Shown: one piece after another, positions 10,061 through 22,235 of the stretch
Layout: every line of letters starts with the position of its first letter
Position numbering within the stretch: position 1 is the stretch's first letter
DNA from: Pseudocercospora fijiensis CIRAD86
Taxonomy: Eukaryota > Ascomycota > Dothideomycetes > Mycosphaerellales > Mycosphaerellaceae
DNA: 64,000 nucleotides
Reading direction: 5' to 3'
Assembly: GCF_000340215.1 (NCBI RefSeq)
Contig: NW_006921536.1
Location: 2,195,582 to 2,259,581 of the forward strand
Made by a program: the position numbers and the translations under genes
The notes under the pieces: model-generated
Told to the model about the DNA's origin: nothing
The model's database searches: none
The model's input: the letters and a program-made list of their open reading frames with translations, nothing else

Positions 10061-13000
10061 ATACTATATATTGTAGGCGCTCCTATACCCTTTCTACTTT
10101 ACTAGGTATTAGAGAACGGGCTAGCCTCTTCGGACGACGGTCCGTCGCCCGAGAAAGCGCTCGATTTCGTAAGAGTCGCCCTCGTCGCTAGAACCTAGAC
10201 TGTCCTTAGCTATAACGGGCGGGGGCTCGTAATTAATAGTTCTCTTAAAAGGATCTAGGTCTTTAGGAGCTTTTTCTAACTGCGAAACCGATATCACCGG
10301 ATAGATACGCATTAATAGCGGCAACTCGAGATAGTAGGCTAGTCGTCCGACTTTCTCGAGAACCGTAAAAGGCCCTTTAAAACAGTAGCTAAACTTGTAC
10401 GACTAACCTAGCACTTCGTAACTACGGTGTAGGCGAAGCATAATATAGTTACCTAGCTTAAGGAATAGGGGCTTATGCTTGCTATTATACCGTTCTTTTA
10501 TTTTTACGTTCGCCTAAGCAATCGCGTCCTAGACTTCCTTCTAGATACGGCTACGCGCTACCGCCCTATTATACGGATAGTCGTATAGTGCGTCGAGCGA
10601 GTCGAGATTCGTTCTTACGCCCGTAGTAACCTCGTTCGGCGACTAACCGGTAGTCGCATTGCGGGAGTTGTTAAGCGTAGCCTATAGCTATAGGATAAAC
10701 GTCGTCTAATCCTCGCTAGGATAATCCGCTAACTAGTAACGGATCGCCGTCTCGACCGTTTAGTTAGTTCGCTCGGATTGACTATCGGTTTAAGGGTAGT
10801 AGGCCGTAGACGTAGCTAGCTTCGTACGTAGGCGCGAGAAAACGCTCTTAAAGAAGTCGCTTAGCTAGCGAGGATTACGATTAGCGATAAGTACTGCCGG
10901 TATACTTATATCTATTAAGTAAAGCCTATCGATTAGAGCGATACCCTAGTCGTAGGCCTTCTAGTCCTCTTTGCCTAGGACGACTGCTACCTGCTTAGAC
11001 GTCTTATAAGTAATCGTATATAGTGTATCAAATCTATCGGTCGTAACCGGCAAGGCGGTTACGAGATCTATCGTTATAGTATAGTACAGGCCCTCCGCAT
11101 TCTAGATCGGGTAAAGTTCGCCGTAAGGAGCGTATCGGGGGGTACGCAAAAGGAGACACTAGTAATAATAATCTAAATAGAGGCGAAGGTAGCGAGCGAG
11201 TCGATATATAAAGAAGGAAGCTTAAATACGGTCGAAGACGCGCTAAAAGCCTTAGTAGCAACGGTTATCGTAAGCCTACTCGAAGATCTCGCCTATTAAG
11301 GCTCGAGGGATATAGAGTCGCTCGCGCCCTAAAGATTAGTTACGGAAATACAAGAGGCCGTCCCTCTCGAAGAATCGAATGCCTAGCGGACTATTGAACT
11401 TATTACCTACGAATAGGTCCGGATTTTTGCTACCCTTATACCGAACTAGCGTTTTCGTTACCGAAGGCATATTAGCTCCCTTCGTATAGAGACGCTCTAA
11501 AGTATTCCGCGCCTACGCTTATCGAACTAGTCGTAAAACCCTAGACTAATGTTCGTCGTTATCGTACGCTCGGTTTAACCGACGTCGGAAATCCGGATCT
11601 AGCTCTACTAATATCGTATAGAAGTAGGCCACTTCCTCTAGATCGGCCGAAGAGGGCGTAGCGTCGGTATAGTAAGAGAGCGGGTCTAAGTTCTCCTCGT
11701 CCGGCGTTAGCTTAGGCGACTCCGTATCCCCTAGAAGTCGACTAAGGGCGTCTAGAACTAGGTATATCCGCCCTAGACGGTAAACTATATCGACTCGATA
11801 TTAGGAAAGGAACATCGATGCCCTTACTAATTTTAGGTTCTACTTGCCTATATCGGTAGTCGTAGTTATCGACACCGAGTTAGTAAGACCGACCGCGGCA
11901 TAGTAGTCTATAAAGATAGTCGTCGGCCTCGATAAAGCATATATCAAATAGCCTACCTTCTTTACTATCTATACGATTCCCGAGTATTCGAGCTCTGTCG
12001 GCTAATATCGTATCTCCGCCTAAGTTAGGCCTCGGCTTAAGAACAAAATAGGCTAAACCTTGTAATAAGGAAACAACTGCGCCTTTCCCTTAGATAGAAT
12101 AGGGTCTAGGTCCCTATCGACATAGTAGAGCACCGCGCTATAGCTAAACTCTTTAGAGGAATCTATATTAGCGTACAAGCGACGGTTAGGGTCGAAATAG
12201 TATAGGAAGGAGGGCTCGTAGAACATCGACTACAATAAGCGAAACGCTTTTACTAGCTCGTCGCGGTACTAATCGTTTTTACCTAGCGTCGTAACGGCGA
12301 CGTGCCGGCGACGACTATTGCCGGTAACTAGCGCCCCTTTTAATAAACGCGTCTTCTCCGCCTATAGAGGCGCCGCTATCTACGCGTAGTATAGGATGTA
12401 TTGCCGCAACTAATTAGTTAGACCGAGATAATGCTCTAACTTCTATACGTTTTCTAGGAACTAAAGTAAGGTAATCGCCGCGATTTTCTCCTTACTCGTA
12501 GCTAGACCGAGGCCGCTAACGTGCTAGCCTAAAAGGGTCGCAGAGGGGAAGCCTAAGAAAGTCTTCTTCGGACTAATACTAATCCTTACGGCGTCTAATC
12601 TCTAGAAGACCGCTTCTAGATAATCGAGATGCTCCGGCAACGTCTTCGAAAATACTACGATATCGTCGATATAAGCTCGCGCAAAGCTGCGACAGTTGCG
12701 AAGGATCTAATCTAGCTTCCGCTATACGAATTAGACACTGTTCGAATATCCTATAATAGCGACCTTATACTGTTCCTAGCTACGATAAGTATTGATCGTC
12801 AATTTGTAACGATCCTCCGGCTTTACGCCCTATTAGTAGAAGAAGGTTAGACAGTCTATAGTGCTAATATACTAGCACCCTACTAACTATACAAAGAGAT
12901 CCGCCTAGAGCGGTATCTAATAGCTGTCGGGGATCGTTACCTTATTTAAGGCGCGTATATCGACTACCGCCCGCGGCTTATTAATTATGCTACCTTTACT

Positions 13001-14260
13001 GTTAGCAACGCGCTTCTATACGACAAACACTAGAAAGCCGAAGGGCGTAGGCTCGGTTGTATACTACATCTTCCCCTAGTAGTGCAGGTCGTTATATATC
13101 TTGTCTACCACTTTACGATCCCTCTTGCCTAGGTTAATTATACGGGGGGGCGGCAACAGATCTAGGTAATTTAGCACGGTTAGGATAGGCATGTAATCGT
13201 ACTCGGGAATATCGACTACCGTTTAGCGATCTGTAAAAAGCTCCGGGTACCGCTCGACCGCTATAGCGATTTAGTCTGCCTAGTTATCGTTACCGTAGAT
13301 CGTTACGCCTAACGCGTGCTAGTATTCCCGCTATACATTCAGTATATCCCGCGTAGCCGTAAAAGCGTTAGGACTTAATCCCGCTAGTCCGTAGTCGGCT
13401 ACGTCGATGTAGTAGGCCCTAGCAATAGTCCTATTACTTAATAAGCCGAGTAGCTGTCCGGCTCGAATCGTTACTAGAGTCGTCGCATCGTTACGAATGT
13501 ATACATAAGAAAAATTAGCGTCTACGACCTGATTGTACGCCGTTACTAACGGCGGAGCTTATAACGACAATCCCTATGCATTACTAGTTAGCTAGACTAA
13601 GAAACCGGCGTTAAGAATGAAATCCCGGCCCTTAGGGAGGTCGCCGCCGTACTTAACTAGAGCGAGGGCGACCGTACGCGGCGCTAATGTTACGTCCTCT
13701 GCTAGCCTTACGGGGCGCTAGACCGACTTCCCTTTCTTGCGCTTAACGGCTACTTTAAAGCGGGCGTTGTCCTAACTAGCTACAGTAACCGTCCGTACGG
13801 GAACATCGATTTTTATTCCCTTTAGGGTAATCGTATCTATACCGACTAGGATTTTTGCCTTTAGTTTAGGAACTAGGTGAACCTCGCGAGTTATTCGTAC
13901 TAGGGAGACTGCACCGTCCGTCTTCGCTACTAGGACAAACATGTCTAATACGACGTATTCCCCGGAGCGATGCGCGCCGGCAATGCCGCCGATTTCGATC
14001 GGTTCGCGTAGCTTACGTACCTCTACGTCCGGGCAATAGCTTAAAACGAAGTCTTTTTCCGCAATAGTAAGCGTATAGCCGGTATCTAGGTAGACCTATA
14101 CAGACGCACCGGATAGTAACAACCGAAGAGGGAAAGTTATATATTGCTAATTCCGGAATACGTAACCTTACTAAGCTAACGGGGGCGCCTTCGACTAAAT
14201 TACTTCCGGGTTTGCCGATACGCGTTCGATAATAGTAGAAGGCGTCGTCGCCCCTATATA
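10060..14260 (-). pseudogene. pol: R2 pol: protease, RT, RNase H, integrase, chromodomain-like end
   Basis: Read on the minus strand, right to left. Protease with YLDTGYTLTI near 14100 (catalytic Asp intact). RT from about 13100 to 12450 with AVVDIRALNK and catalytic YIDDIVVFSKTLPEHL near 12680-12640. RNase H about 12250-11800. Integrase about 11350-10400, with the C-terminal catalytic Glu retained in DSQSE. GPFTVLEKVGRLAYYLELP near 10370-10310 is the usual segment after the core. A chromodomain-like YEIERFLGRR lies at about 10180-10150. The protein makes and integrates element DNA. It is inactive because Gln/Trp codons are stops. Domain edges are estimates. Confidence 0.9.
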
Positions 14261-17200
14261 CTCCTTACGAACATGCTAGTATAGAAGGTTGCCTAACTTA
14301 AATCGCCGCCTATAGACCTTATAAGCGTACTTCGTAGAGGCAAATAGTTAGATCGCCGCTAGTAGGGACGCTTTAGCCTATAGCACCGAGTTTAACGCTA
14401 ATAGCGAGCGATCGCCTACGCCTACAAAGTAAGCTTCTAAGCCCGGATCGGAGTCGTATAGGTCGGTAAAGTAGTCGGCGTCTTCTCCGGCGTTACTAAA
14501 ATAGCTATAATTATCTGCGTCGGTTCTCCGATTATCCTCCTAACTATCCTCCCGATAGCCGTCGTCGGCTTAGTTAGCATTATTTACGGTATCGCCTACT
14601 CTCTTACTATTATCGGTAAAGTTAGCCTACTTACGAGCTCGATCGTTACGCTTTCTATCCTATCGATTGAATAGGCGCGAATCGACCCGCTTTAGGTCTT
14701 TCGGGAGGAAGGTAGGGCTACTACCCTTCGACGGTCCTTTACTATTTCCTGCCGGCGGCAGGCGATTCTGCTAAGGGGCGCTAGGCAGGCGATTCTGCTA
14801 ATAGGCGTTAGTAAGGCGTAGCGGGTTCGGTCGGTCGGCATCGCGGTTCCGGTAGTTAGGGGACGCTCTTACTAGAGCGAAGCTTGCTAGGGCATAAGAG
14901 GCGTTCCCTTCGTATCGGTTCTACTAGGTAGCCTTACTAGCGCGGCTAATGTTCCTAGTCGTAGCGTCTAGGCGACGATTAGACGAGGACGAAAGCATAT
15001 ATTCCTAGATTAATGCCTACTTCTCGTAGTACGTAACCTACTTGTCGACCTTTATACGACGATTCGGCTCGTCTATATTTAATTAGAGGCGCGGATCCAT
15101 TCGACGATAAGCTTCTAAGAGCTGGTTCGATTTCCGTATACCGGCATCCTTAGCGAGTCGCACCGTCTTAACAATAAAGTCCGTTACTAAACGCCCTAAA
15201 GCGATATCCTACCGGTCGAAGCGTTACTTATCGAGGAGATCTATCGCCTTTATCGGAGGGACCTTCTATTTCTTACTAAGACAACGTTCCTAGCGTTTTA
15301 GACCGTGTCCGCCGCGGAGCTTTACTCGGTTGCGGCTAGAAAGGTAACTATAATACTAACTAAGCGCTACCCCTCGAAAGCAAAGGGAGAGGTTAAGACG
15401 AACCGTCTCTCGCCCTACGATATAAGCATAATCCTTAGCCGCTTCGATAAAAGCATATACCGAACGGTATATTATCTTATTCCCGACTAAGGCGTAGTCT
15501 CCCTCGCCGTAATCCGTAACGCTAAGCAGGGGATCGAAGAACCTAAGATACGCTAGATCGAACTATAGCCGCTAGGGGCGGGCGTAGTGCCCCTAGATAT
15601 AACTCGCTTTAGAAACTAGCGCTTCCGCGACGTAGTCCCGATAATACTAACGGTGTCTGCGACGGCGGGCGTGTCTATAATAACTACTATCTAAGGAACT
15701 GTCGTTATCCGACGAGGATTAATCGGAGTCGTCCGAATCCTTACTATTAGATAAAGATCTATCCTTACTCGGATTATCCCTATACCGACGGTGTTTCCGA
15801 CGATACTTCTTGCCTTCCCGTAGCAGACCCTACAAGTCTAATAGCGGAAAGGGTAAAGGCTAACCCTACGTCGGGTTACGAGGGGAATTACCCGGATCGA
15901 GGTTACTAGGTAGCGGTAGTAGAGGATCGTTAGGAGGATTTCCGGGTAGATTGCTAGGAGGATTACTAGGCGGATTGCCTAGCGCAAACCCGCCCCGCCG
16001 CAAGCGGCTATACCTACGGGCATTTATATATGCGTCTGCCCTCTACTAGTAATCGTATTAACCCGGGTTCGGCTAGGGCGGACTTAGCTTACGCGTAGCC
16101 GATAGAGGTAAAATCGCCTGTTCTATTAGAAAGTCTAATACGACTTCGTTAAGATAGACTCCTCTCCGTCTAGCTAATTCGCGAAGATAATTACGACGCT
16201 AACGGTTTTGTTATACGGCGATGTTCGCCCTATCGATCTCCTCGGTTGTCTACGAGGCATCTACCGGGGTGCGATATTAGAAACGACTACGCGGCTCGTT
16301 AGCCTACGGGTCGGCGAGGCCGTCGTTTATTAGAGGCAATTAGCCGCGACCGATGTCCTAGAACGGCGACGTCGATAGATCGGAAGGCCCGGCTAACGGT
16401 TCCTTAGGGGAAGTCTTAGGCAGAGGCCCCCTTAGCTTCTAAGGATTCTCGTCTGCCGGGTATCGTAGCTTAAGTAGCCTCCGCAAGAAAACCGATTTAA
16501 GCGAGCTATTAGGCGAACCGGGACGCTGTTCCGGCGGCACGGTTGTTTCTACCGTAGTAATAGGCGAAACCGTAGGCCGCGGTAGGACTTAAGGCGGTCG
16601 GGCTAGTAGGCGCTGCTCTACTGCAGGTAGTAGATAGATCTCCGGGTAGAATTAACGGTAATAGCGTGAATCGCGCACCGTTAGGAGCGCGGCTTTAAGC
16701 TCCTTAACCGATTTAGTTAGGATTCCTTTATCTACTACCTACTATCCTAGGAAGTTGTAACCGTTAAGGGCGTCTAGGTAGAGTTCCTCGATTTTAGTCT
16801 ATAGAGGCGGCGGATTTCCTACGAGCGGGTAATAATGTAGAACGTATAAGGCAAGCAAGTCGATTCGGCCGTGCTTTGCCCTAAGCTAGGTCGCGAAGTT
16901 CTCGCTATAATCGACGTAGTTCTAGATATAGGAACAGATACGTAGGATATAGGGCTCTATATCTAGCAATCCGAGATTGCAGTACTAGGGCAGCGGTTAA
17001 ACCGCTAGCTTAGCTAATTTCGAGGCTTCTACCGGAGTTAGAAGCGAGTCCGAAGGAGCTACGGCAAGCGGGTGAACTATTAGTAAGAGGGTAGAGGCGA
17101 GATAGTCTCTAAACGGAGAACAACAACGGAGAACCGACTAAAGGCGGAGGAGCGTAGCTTATCGGGCAGGTCCTCCTAGGGAAAGCGGCTGCCCCTAGAC

Positions 17201-17474
17201 CTAGGTATAGTAGGCAATTGCTACTAAAGGTAGAAACTACTACTACTGTCTCCTTAGGGTACTAACAGGATCGCCGATAAGGCGCTCGCGCGTCGGTAGG
17301 GTATAGTGCGGAAGGGTAGTAAATCGAATAGGTACCGTCGTAACGGGTAGGAGTTAAATCGTAGTAATCGGCGGAAGATCGGTAGGACCTATAGCTAATC
17401 GCGTCGATTCTCGTCGCAGCCGTAACGACCGGGGTCGATTCGGGTAGAGGACTAGTAGTTAGTATAGAAGCCAA
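14260..17474 (-). pseudogene. gag: R2 gag region
   Basis: Minus-strand reading region between the 5' LTR and protease. The stretch from about 17474 is Ser/Thr/Tyr-rich. Nearer 15250-14600 a helical, charged gag-like sequence reads without frameshift into the protease, with Arg/Asn-rich RNA-binding-like segments such as QNRLPSAP repeated twice. I could not place a zinc knuckle with confidence. The first codon is unclear: the frame at 17474 opens with TTG only 27 bases from the LTR. Confidence 0.6.
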
Positions 17475-17500
17475 CTAAGTGTTAAGCGAAGCTACTAAGT

Positions 17501-17688
17501 TGCTAGGCACACGGTTACAGTACGAAGGTATCGTAACGGTTGTGCGGTACAAAAGTTGATGCTTTCTCTAAGGTGCCGCGAGGCAAGCTATCTATATAAT
17601 AGTCCTACTATTAGTAGTAATAGCGACCGCAGCGGTCGATAGTAACCGCTGCCTACTATCGTATATGCAATAGTGTTATATCGTAACA
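17501..17688 (-). repeat. R2 5' LTR (right in window, 188 bp)
   Basis: Same length and termini as 4513-4700, with only a few transitions between them. Followed by the AGAAT TSD at 17689-17693. The primer-binding site should lie just left of 17501 (CGAAGCTACTAAGT). I could not match it to a tRNA. Confidence 0.95.
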
Positions 17689-17693
17689 AGAAT

Positions 17694-17940
17694 CGCTAAG
17701 GTAGGTTACTAAAGATTATATTAAAGGAGTTAATCGAGGAATTAGAAAACCTTAAGATCGAAGAAACCTAGGAGCGCGAAGAGAATGCGAAATTTAGTCT
17801 AAGCGAAACCCTAATTAGCAATAACGAAGAGGAGGAAGGCGGAGGTAGAAGGCGATACTAGGTCGAGAAGTAGAAACGTATATAGGCTTAGAGTAGCTTT
17901 AAGGAGACGAAGCGTTTACGTATAAGGTAATATAGCCGGC
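17694..17940 (+). pseudogene. hAT-A transposase, C-terminal tail, part 2
   Basis: Resumes the exon cut at 4512: CGCTAAGGTAGG follows directly on the AGAAT site. It codes an acidic then basic tail (ELIEELENLKIEETQEREEN, then an EEEEGGGRRR stretch), nearly identical to hAT-B 27240-27480. Its exact end is unclear; a TAGCCGGC motif near 17935 may mark another intron. Confidence 0.75.
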
Positions 17941-18259
17941 GTATATAGCTAGTATATATCTAAAATGTATTTCGAATTCCTAGGACCTAAACAGACTAGT
18001 TGCTATAGCAACCGACCCCGCTTACCTACGGACTATTTCTAATTCTCTATTCGCTCTTCCTCTCCTTCTTCCCTTTCCCTATATTCTTAAAGACAAATAT
18101 ACCTTAAGGATTCGGCTCTTCGGGCCTTCCTAAGCCGGCTACCTCCCCTTCCTTAAGCTACTATCCTTTATTCGAATCTAACGATAACCTACTAAGGCGG
18201 TTTAATAGAAGACTATTTGTTCTAAAAGGCAAGAAGTATTAATATCTCCTTACGATTAT
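17941..18259 (+). other. gap between transposase and first H3-like gene (hAT-A)
   Basis: No reading frame I can support. It is pyrimidine-rich (TCTTCCTCTCCTTCTTCCC near 18053-18071), which could be a promoter region for the next gene. It matches 27490-27807 in hAT-B. Confidence 0.4.
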
Positions 18260-18895
18260 ATGCTTATTAATTTTCTAGGTCCTACCGATATACCCTCGTC
18301 GCCTAAACGCGTAGATAAATATCTTTAGAGGCTAAAGGGCAAGGGTAAAGCAAGCTAAGTATAGGGAGACTATAGCGAGAACGAGATATCGGAAGAGTAA
18401 GGCTCTCCGTAGTATATACGAAGGAAGGGGGTTCCTCGGAAAATAGTACCGAAAAACAAGAAGGCTTTAGGTAGATAGAAGAAGGCTAAAAAGAGTAGGC
18501 GGACGAAGACTATCGCGAAGAAAAGTTATCTTTCTATTAAAAAAAAGGGAATAAGGTAGGACTCGACGATAAAGAAGCGGCGCTTTAAACTAGGTACTAT
18601 TACCCTTCGCTAGATCCGGCTTTTCTAAAACAAAAGAGGGACCGAGCTTTTAATCCCTAAGACTCCCTTCTAGCGACTCGTCCGAGAAATTATATTAGAT
18701 TTTCGGTCTAGTATACGATTTACGGCTAAGGCGATTAGTACTCTTTAGGAAGCTACGGAGGCATTTCTCGTAACCGAGCTTAAGCTTTCAAACCTCCTTG
18801 CTATCTATACGAAGCGGGTTACTCTTTAAAATAAAGATATATAGCTTCTAGCTAAAATTCGGCGTCGGTTTATAGCGGATTAGTTAAAAATTGTA
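18260..18895 (+). pseudogene. histone H3-like gene 1 with long basic tail (hAT-A copy)
   Basis: ATG at 18260 (MLINFLGPTDIPSSPKR) opens a frame colinear with hAT-B 27808-28440. About 104 Lys/Arg/Ser-rich residues precede an H3 fold from KKRRFKLGTITLR (about 18573). Next come LLIPKTPFQRLVREI (alpha-1), RFTAKAISTLQEATEAFLV (loop 1 and alpha-2), and KRVTLQNKDIQLLAKIRR (loop 2 and alpha-3), reading TAA/TAG as Gln. H3 proteins normally have a tail of about 40 residues, so the tail length recalls centromeric H3 variants; that comparison is inference. It lies between the transposase and H3-like gene 2 on the same strand. Confidence 0.82.
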
Positions 18896-19510
18896 TTTAG
18901 TCGTTAGATTAACCTAGGAGGAGGCCTATTTTCGTATCCTTTTACCGGCTATAGGTGCCGGCTATATTTCTAATTTTATCTCCGCGCCGTCCCTAAATCT
19001 AAGGTACGAAGTAGAAACCTAGCGCTCTATATTTACCTAGCTATTACAGAGACGAGCTATATTTAGATTAGTTTCTTCGTATATCGCGACCTAGCGGGTA
19101 GTAAGCGAAAGGGCGATAGAACGTTTATAATACGTCTCTATTTAGACCTAAAACACAAAGGTCCTAAGGAGCCCTAGCATCCTAACTATAAGGAGATTCT
19201 TTAGCATTAGCACTTTGATCCTCTATACTACGAGGTAGATAGTAAGCCTACGAGAGAGAAACTTTAACTAGAAATTCTCTATAATACGTAGCGCTATTAT
19301 ATAGCTATAGATGCGTACTAAGTCCGGCAACTCGAAGAAGAATTAAGATAGCGTATTAGCGACCGAGGAGGAGATCGATAGTATACTAGTAGAGTCGAGG
19401 TCTTATAAGCGAAGTATAAGATAATATAGGCTCTTAGTCGTATAGAGTAACGTACTATATAAATAACTAGGCGTGCTACTCTTATTTACTTACGACCTAT
19501 ATCCTAGGAT
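18896..19510 (+). pseudogene. downstream exon(s) of unknown family (hAT-A copy)
   Basis: After a stretch with two CCGGCTA-type motifs (about 18949-18963) a second coding-like block reads SYIQISFFVYRDLAGSKRKG, then TFIIRLYLDLK, then a charged helical segment. It may be a 3' exon of H3-like gene 1 if the donor at GTATTT (28441 in hAT-B) is used, or a separate gene. I do not recognise the family. Confidence 0.5.
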
Positions 19511-19990
19511 GCTCTTCTCGTACTTTTTATACTCTTTTCTAATACCTTACCTATAATCGCTCCGCGATAACTAAGTGAATATAAGCTATAGGATTTCCGC
19601 TCGGTACCTTAGCCTTCGAGATACGGCGGAGTTAATTCTCTATAATACGTAGCGCTATTATATAGCTACAGATATGTACTAAGTCTAGCAACTCGAAGAA
19701 GATTTAAGACAGCGACCGAGTAGGAGAATAACAGTATATTAGTAGAGTCGAGGTCTTATAAGCGAAGCACGAGATAATATAGGCTCTTAGTCGTATAGAG
19801 TAACGTACTATATAAATAACTAGGCGTGCTACTCTTATTTACTTACGACCTATATCCTAGGATACTATTCTCGTACTTTTTATACTCTTTTCTAATACCT
19901 TACCTATAAGCGCTCCGCGATAACCGAGTAAATATAAGCTATAGGGTTTCCGCTCGGTACCTTAGCCTCCGAGATAGGGCGGAGTTGAAT
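19273..19990 (+). repeat. 361-bp tandem duplication in hAT-A
   Basis: 19273-19633 and 19634-19990 are direct copies, both starting AATTCTCTATAATACGTAGCG. hAT-B has a single copy (about 28818-29175), so the duplication arose in hAT-A. Confidence 0.9.
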
Positions 19991-20550
19991 TTAGAGCGAT
20001 AGCCGGCACTCGTAGCCGGTATATAGAGACGGTAGTAGGCCTTTTCCTGCTAAATAACTAGCTTGTTTAGTATAGCCTACCTGATATTTCTTATATTTAC
20101 TAGCAATAGGCCTAGGTTACTTATAAAATTACTATAGCTAGTAAAGGCATTACTAAAGAATATCTATACTATAGTAGGATACTATTATTACGCCGGCTAT
20201 TTATTAAAAGGAGGCTTTCGCCTATTACTATACCGGCTATATATACCGGCTATATTTTAAAGTCTGCCGTACCTGCCTTTTTTAGCCGTACCTGCCTTTT
20301 TTAGCCGTGCCTGCCTTCTTTCCTTACTCTAACGTTACTATAATATAGGCTTGCGCGAAGCTTACTCTATTACCTAGGTAACCTAGCGATACCGCGATAC
20401 TACCTCTCTCGCTATATTTAACCTTCGTATCGATACCTATACCTCTACGCTCTATATCTACTACCTCCGCAATACCCTCGCTCCGCGCGCGCCTTCGTAT
20501 ACCTTCGTAACGCACTTTTTTCCTTAATTCGACGACTTTTATAATACCGA
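19991..20550 (+). other. non-coding stretch with CCGGCTA motifs and 21-bp repeats
   Basis: Contains AGCCGGCACTCGTAGCCGG (about 19991-20020), further GCCGGCTA motifs (20194-20255), and three copies of a 20-21 bp unit TTTTTTAGCCGTACCTGCC (about 20266-20325). A minus-strand frame at 20515-20324 is open but shows no family; I treat it as chance. Confidence 0.6.
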
Positions 20551-21365
20551 GTCTACTTAACTAAGTTACGACGCCTCGCAAGAAGGGACCTACTACTTCT
20601 ACGGGTCGTAACAAGACCGGAAATAATAGAACGAGTATAGTACATTAACGTAAGAGGGCTGCTACTACTACCGCTAGCTCCGGTGCTAGAAAGGGCGTCG
20701 CGAGTAAGGCTCCGCGTAAGACAACGGCGGGCAAGGCTCTACGTAAGACGACAACTAGCGCTTCTACTACTAGTAGTAATCGTACGAAGCGTCGATAGCG
20801 CCTAGGAAGTAAGTCCTATTTATAGCCGGCAGCGTAGCCGGTAGCGTAGCCGGTAGCGTAGCCGGTAGCGTAGCCGGCATTCTTACTGTCTTTTTACTAA
20901 TCCTTCTTTAGCCGTAGCCCTCCGTAAGATTCGGCAGTATTAGAAGAGTTCTAAGCTCCTAATCCGTAAAGCTCCTTTCCGACGACTTATTCGCGAAATT
21001 GCCTAGGTTTATAGAACGGACCTTCGCTTCTAAGCCTCCGCGATAGACGCCCTTTAAGAGGCTATAGAAGCCTACCTAGTTCGTATCTTCGAATATATAT
21101 TTCTCTCCTACCTCTTTTCGGACTATACTAATACTATTTTAGCGGTCAACCTTATAGCTATCTACGCGAAGCGTATAACTATTATAGACAAGGATTTTAA
21201 AGCACTCGATTAGATTCTAAAAGGCTAGAATGTCTATATTCGAGATAGTACTAGGTAGGATAGATGTTCTAGTAGGAAGGATGTTCGTAGTATCGTCTAT
21301 AAGCTTTTCTATATACGAAATAAGCCGCGGTTATACGGCGCTATATACCGCGCTCTAAATACTCT
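20541..21365 (+). pseudogene. histone H3-like gene 2 (hAT-A copy)
   Basis: Same structure as 29721-30540. Exon 1 codes a Lys/Arg/Ala/Thr-rich tail with KAPRKTTAGKALRKTT, like the H3 tail, then KRRQRLG. Intron 1 is 20809-20911 (GTAAGT...TACTAATCC...TTTAG). Exon 2 continues TVALRKIRQYQKSSKLLIRK. Intron 2 is 21095-21142; its donor is now ATATAT, apparently GTATGT before RIP. Exon 3 gives NLIAIYAKRITI. With both introns removed, the core has the length of canonical H3. Intron 1 holds five 12-bp units of GTAGCCGGTAGC type, one more than hAT-B. The start codon is not certain. Confidence 0.87.
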
Positions 21366-21540
21366 CTAAGTATATATATATAGTATAGTATGCTTTATTA
21401 GCCGTACGGAATAGAAGTCTTCGAAAATCCCGTTAGTACTAAGGAGTTAAAAGGCCGGCTACGCTGCCGGCTACGCTGCCGGCTACGCTACTAGGTCTTA
21501 CAAAGAACTAAAAGAAGATAGACATTCTAGTTAATTTATA

Positions 21541-22078
21541 TTAGTTTGGATTTTTATAAAAAGAAAACAAGGAAAAAAGGAAGAAGATTAAAGAACCTAA
21601 TACTTATAGTTATAGGCATTATCCCTATTCTCTAGACTATATTATATACCTGCTTTCGCAACTCTACCTAATACTCCTACTAAATATCCTTATACTCTAC
21701 CTACTAGAAATTCAACTAGGTACCTAGACCTATAGCTGCCTCTATATCTTTTACTATCTTCTATAGGTTGAAGGACTCCTCTATAGCAGCCTCTACTTCC
21801 TTATATAATACGAAGTTACTGCCTGCCCTATCCTTAATATCTGCTAAATAACCTAGAGTTCTAAGGAACGAACTAGCATTCGGCCGTAGTATAGCGAGTA
21901 ACTAGTAGAACGCCCTATAGAGCTGCCTTATAGCTGTTTCGTATATAGTACTAATATCGAGGGAGGAGCTATCCTAGTACTTAATATTAGAGTATAGTTT
22001 AGTAGGAAAGTGCTAGAACTTCTTAAGGAGAGCTTCGACGGAAATCGATAAGTTCTACCTAGATCTAGATAAAGACAT
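21541..22078 (-). pseudogene. minus-strand ORF of unknown function (hAT-A copy)
   Basis: Starts ATG at 22078 (MSLSRSRQNLSIS). It continues for about 179 residues with stops only at Gln-like positions, and matches hAT-B 31260-30721. The sequence is predicted largely helical, with KEVEAAIEESFNLQKIVKDI in the middle. Small indels against hAT-B, near the C-terminus, disturb the frame. No domain recognised. It converges on H3-like gene 2 and lies next to the transposon's right end. Confidence 0.6.
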
Positions 22079-22094
22079 TCTACTAAGCAGTTAG

Positions 22095-22102
22095 GGAATT
22101 GA
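22095..22102 (+). repeat. left 8-bp TSD of hAT-B (GGAATTGA)
   Basis: Identical to 31693-31700 on the other side. An 8-bp duplication is the hallmark of hAT insertion. The unfilled site is seen inside hAT-B itself, about 31271-31278 (TTAGGGAATTGAACCG). Confidence 0.95.
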
Positions 22103-22125
22103 TAGACCCCGCAGTAGTTCGGTTT
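22103..22125 (+). repeat. left terminal inverted repeat of hAT-B
   Basis: TAGACCCCGCAGTAGTTCGG matches the reverse complement of the right end with one mismatch over about 20 bp. The first two bases were likely CA before RIP, fitting the hAT CA...TG ends. Confidence 0.9.
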
Positions 22126-22235
22126 CCGAACTACCAAACGTATATAGTTTGGTTTCTTAGCGGCGAACTAGCTCCCTAGTTCCGGTTTAGTTTTTTCGAA
22201 CTATATAGATTCCTAGTTTAAACTAGAGACTATAT

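Larger units (their letters stand above)
4513..17688 (-). mobile_element. R2: complete 13.2-kb Ty3 LTR retrotransposon
   Basis: Bounded by two 188-bp LTRs and a perfect 5-bp TSD (AGAAT). The empty site is present in the paralogous hAT-B. On the minus strand the order is gag, aspartic protease, RT, RNase H, integrase, then a further reading region of about 5 kb before the polypurine tract. Integrase downstream of RT/RNase H defines the Ty3 order. At 13,176 bp it is well above the 5-8 kb usual for fungal Ty3 elements. The excess is the 3' region. The protease DTG and RT YIDD motifs survive, but Gln and Trp codons are largely stops. Confidence 0.95.

Noticed and set aside
10006..10191. Plus-strand small Arg-rich ORF
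   Set aside because: Antisense to the chromodomain-like end of R2 pol; composition is that of the opposite strand.
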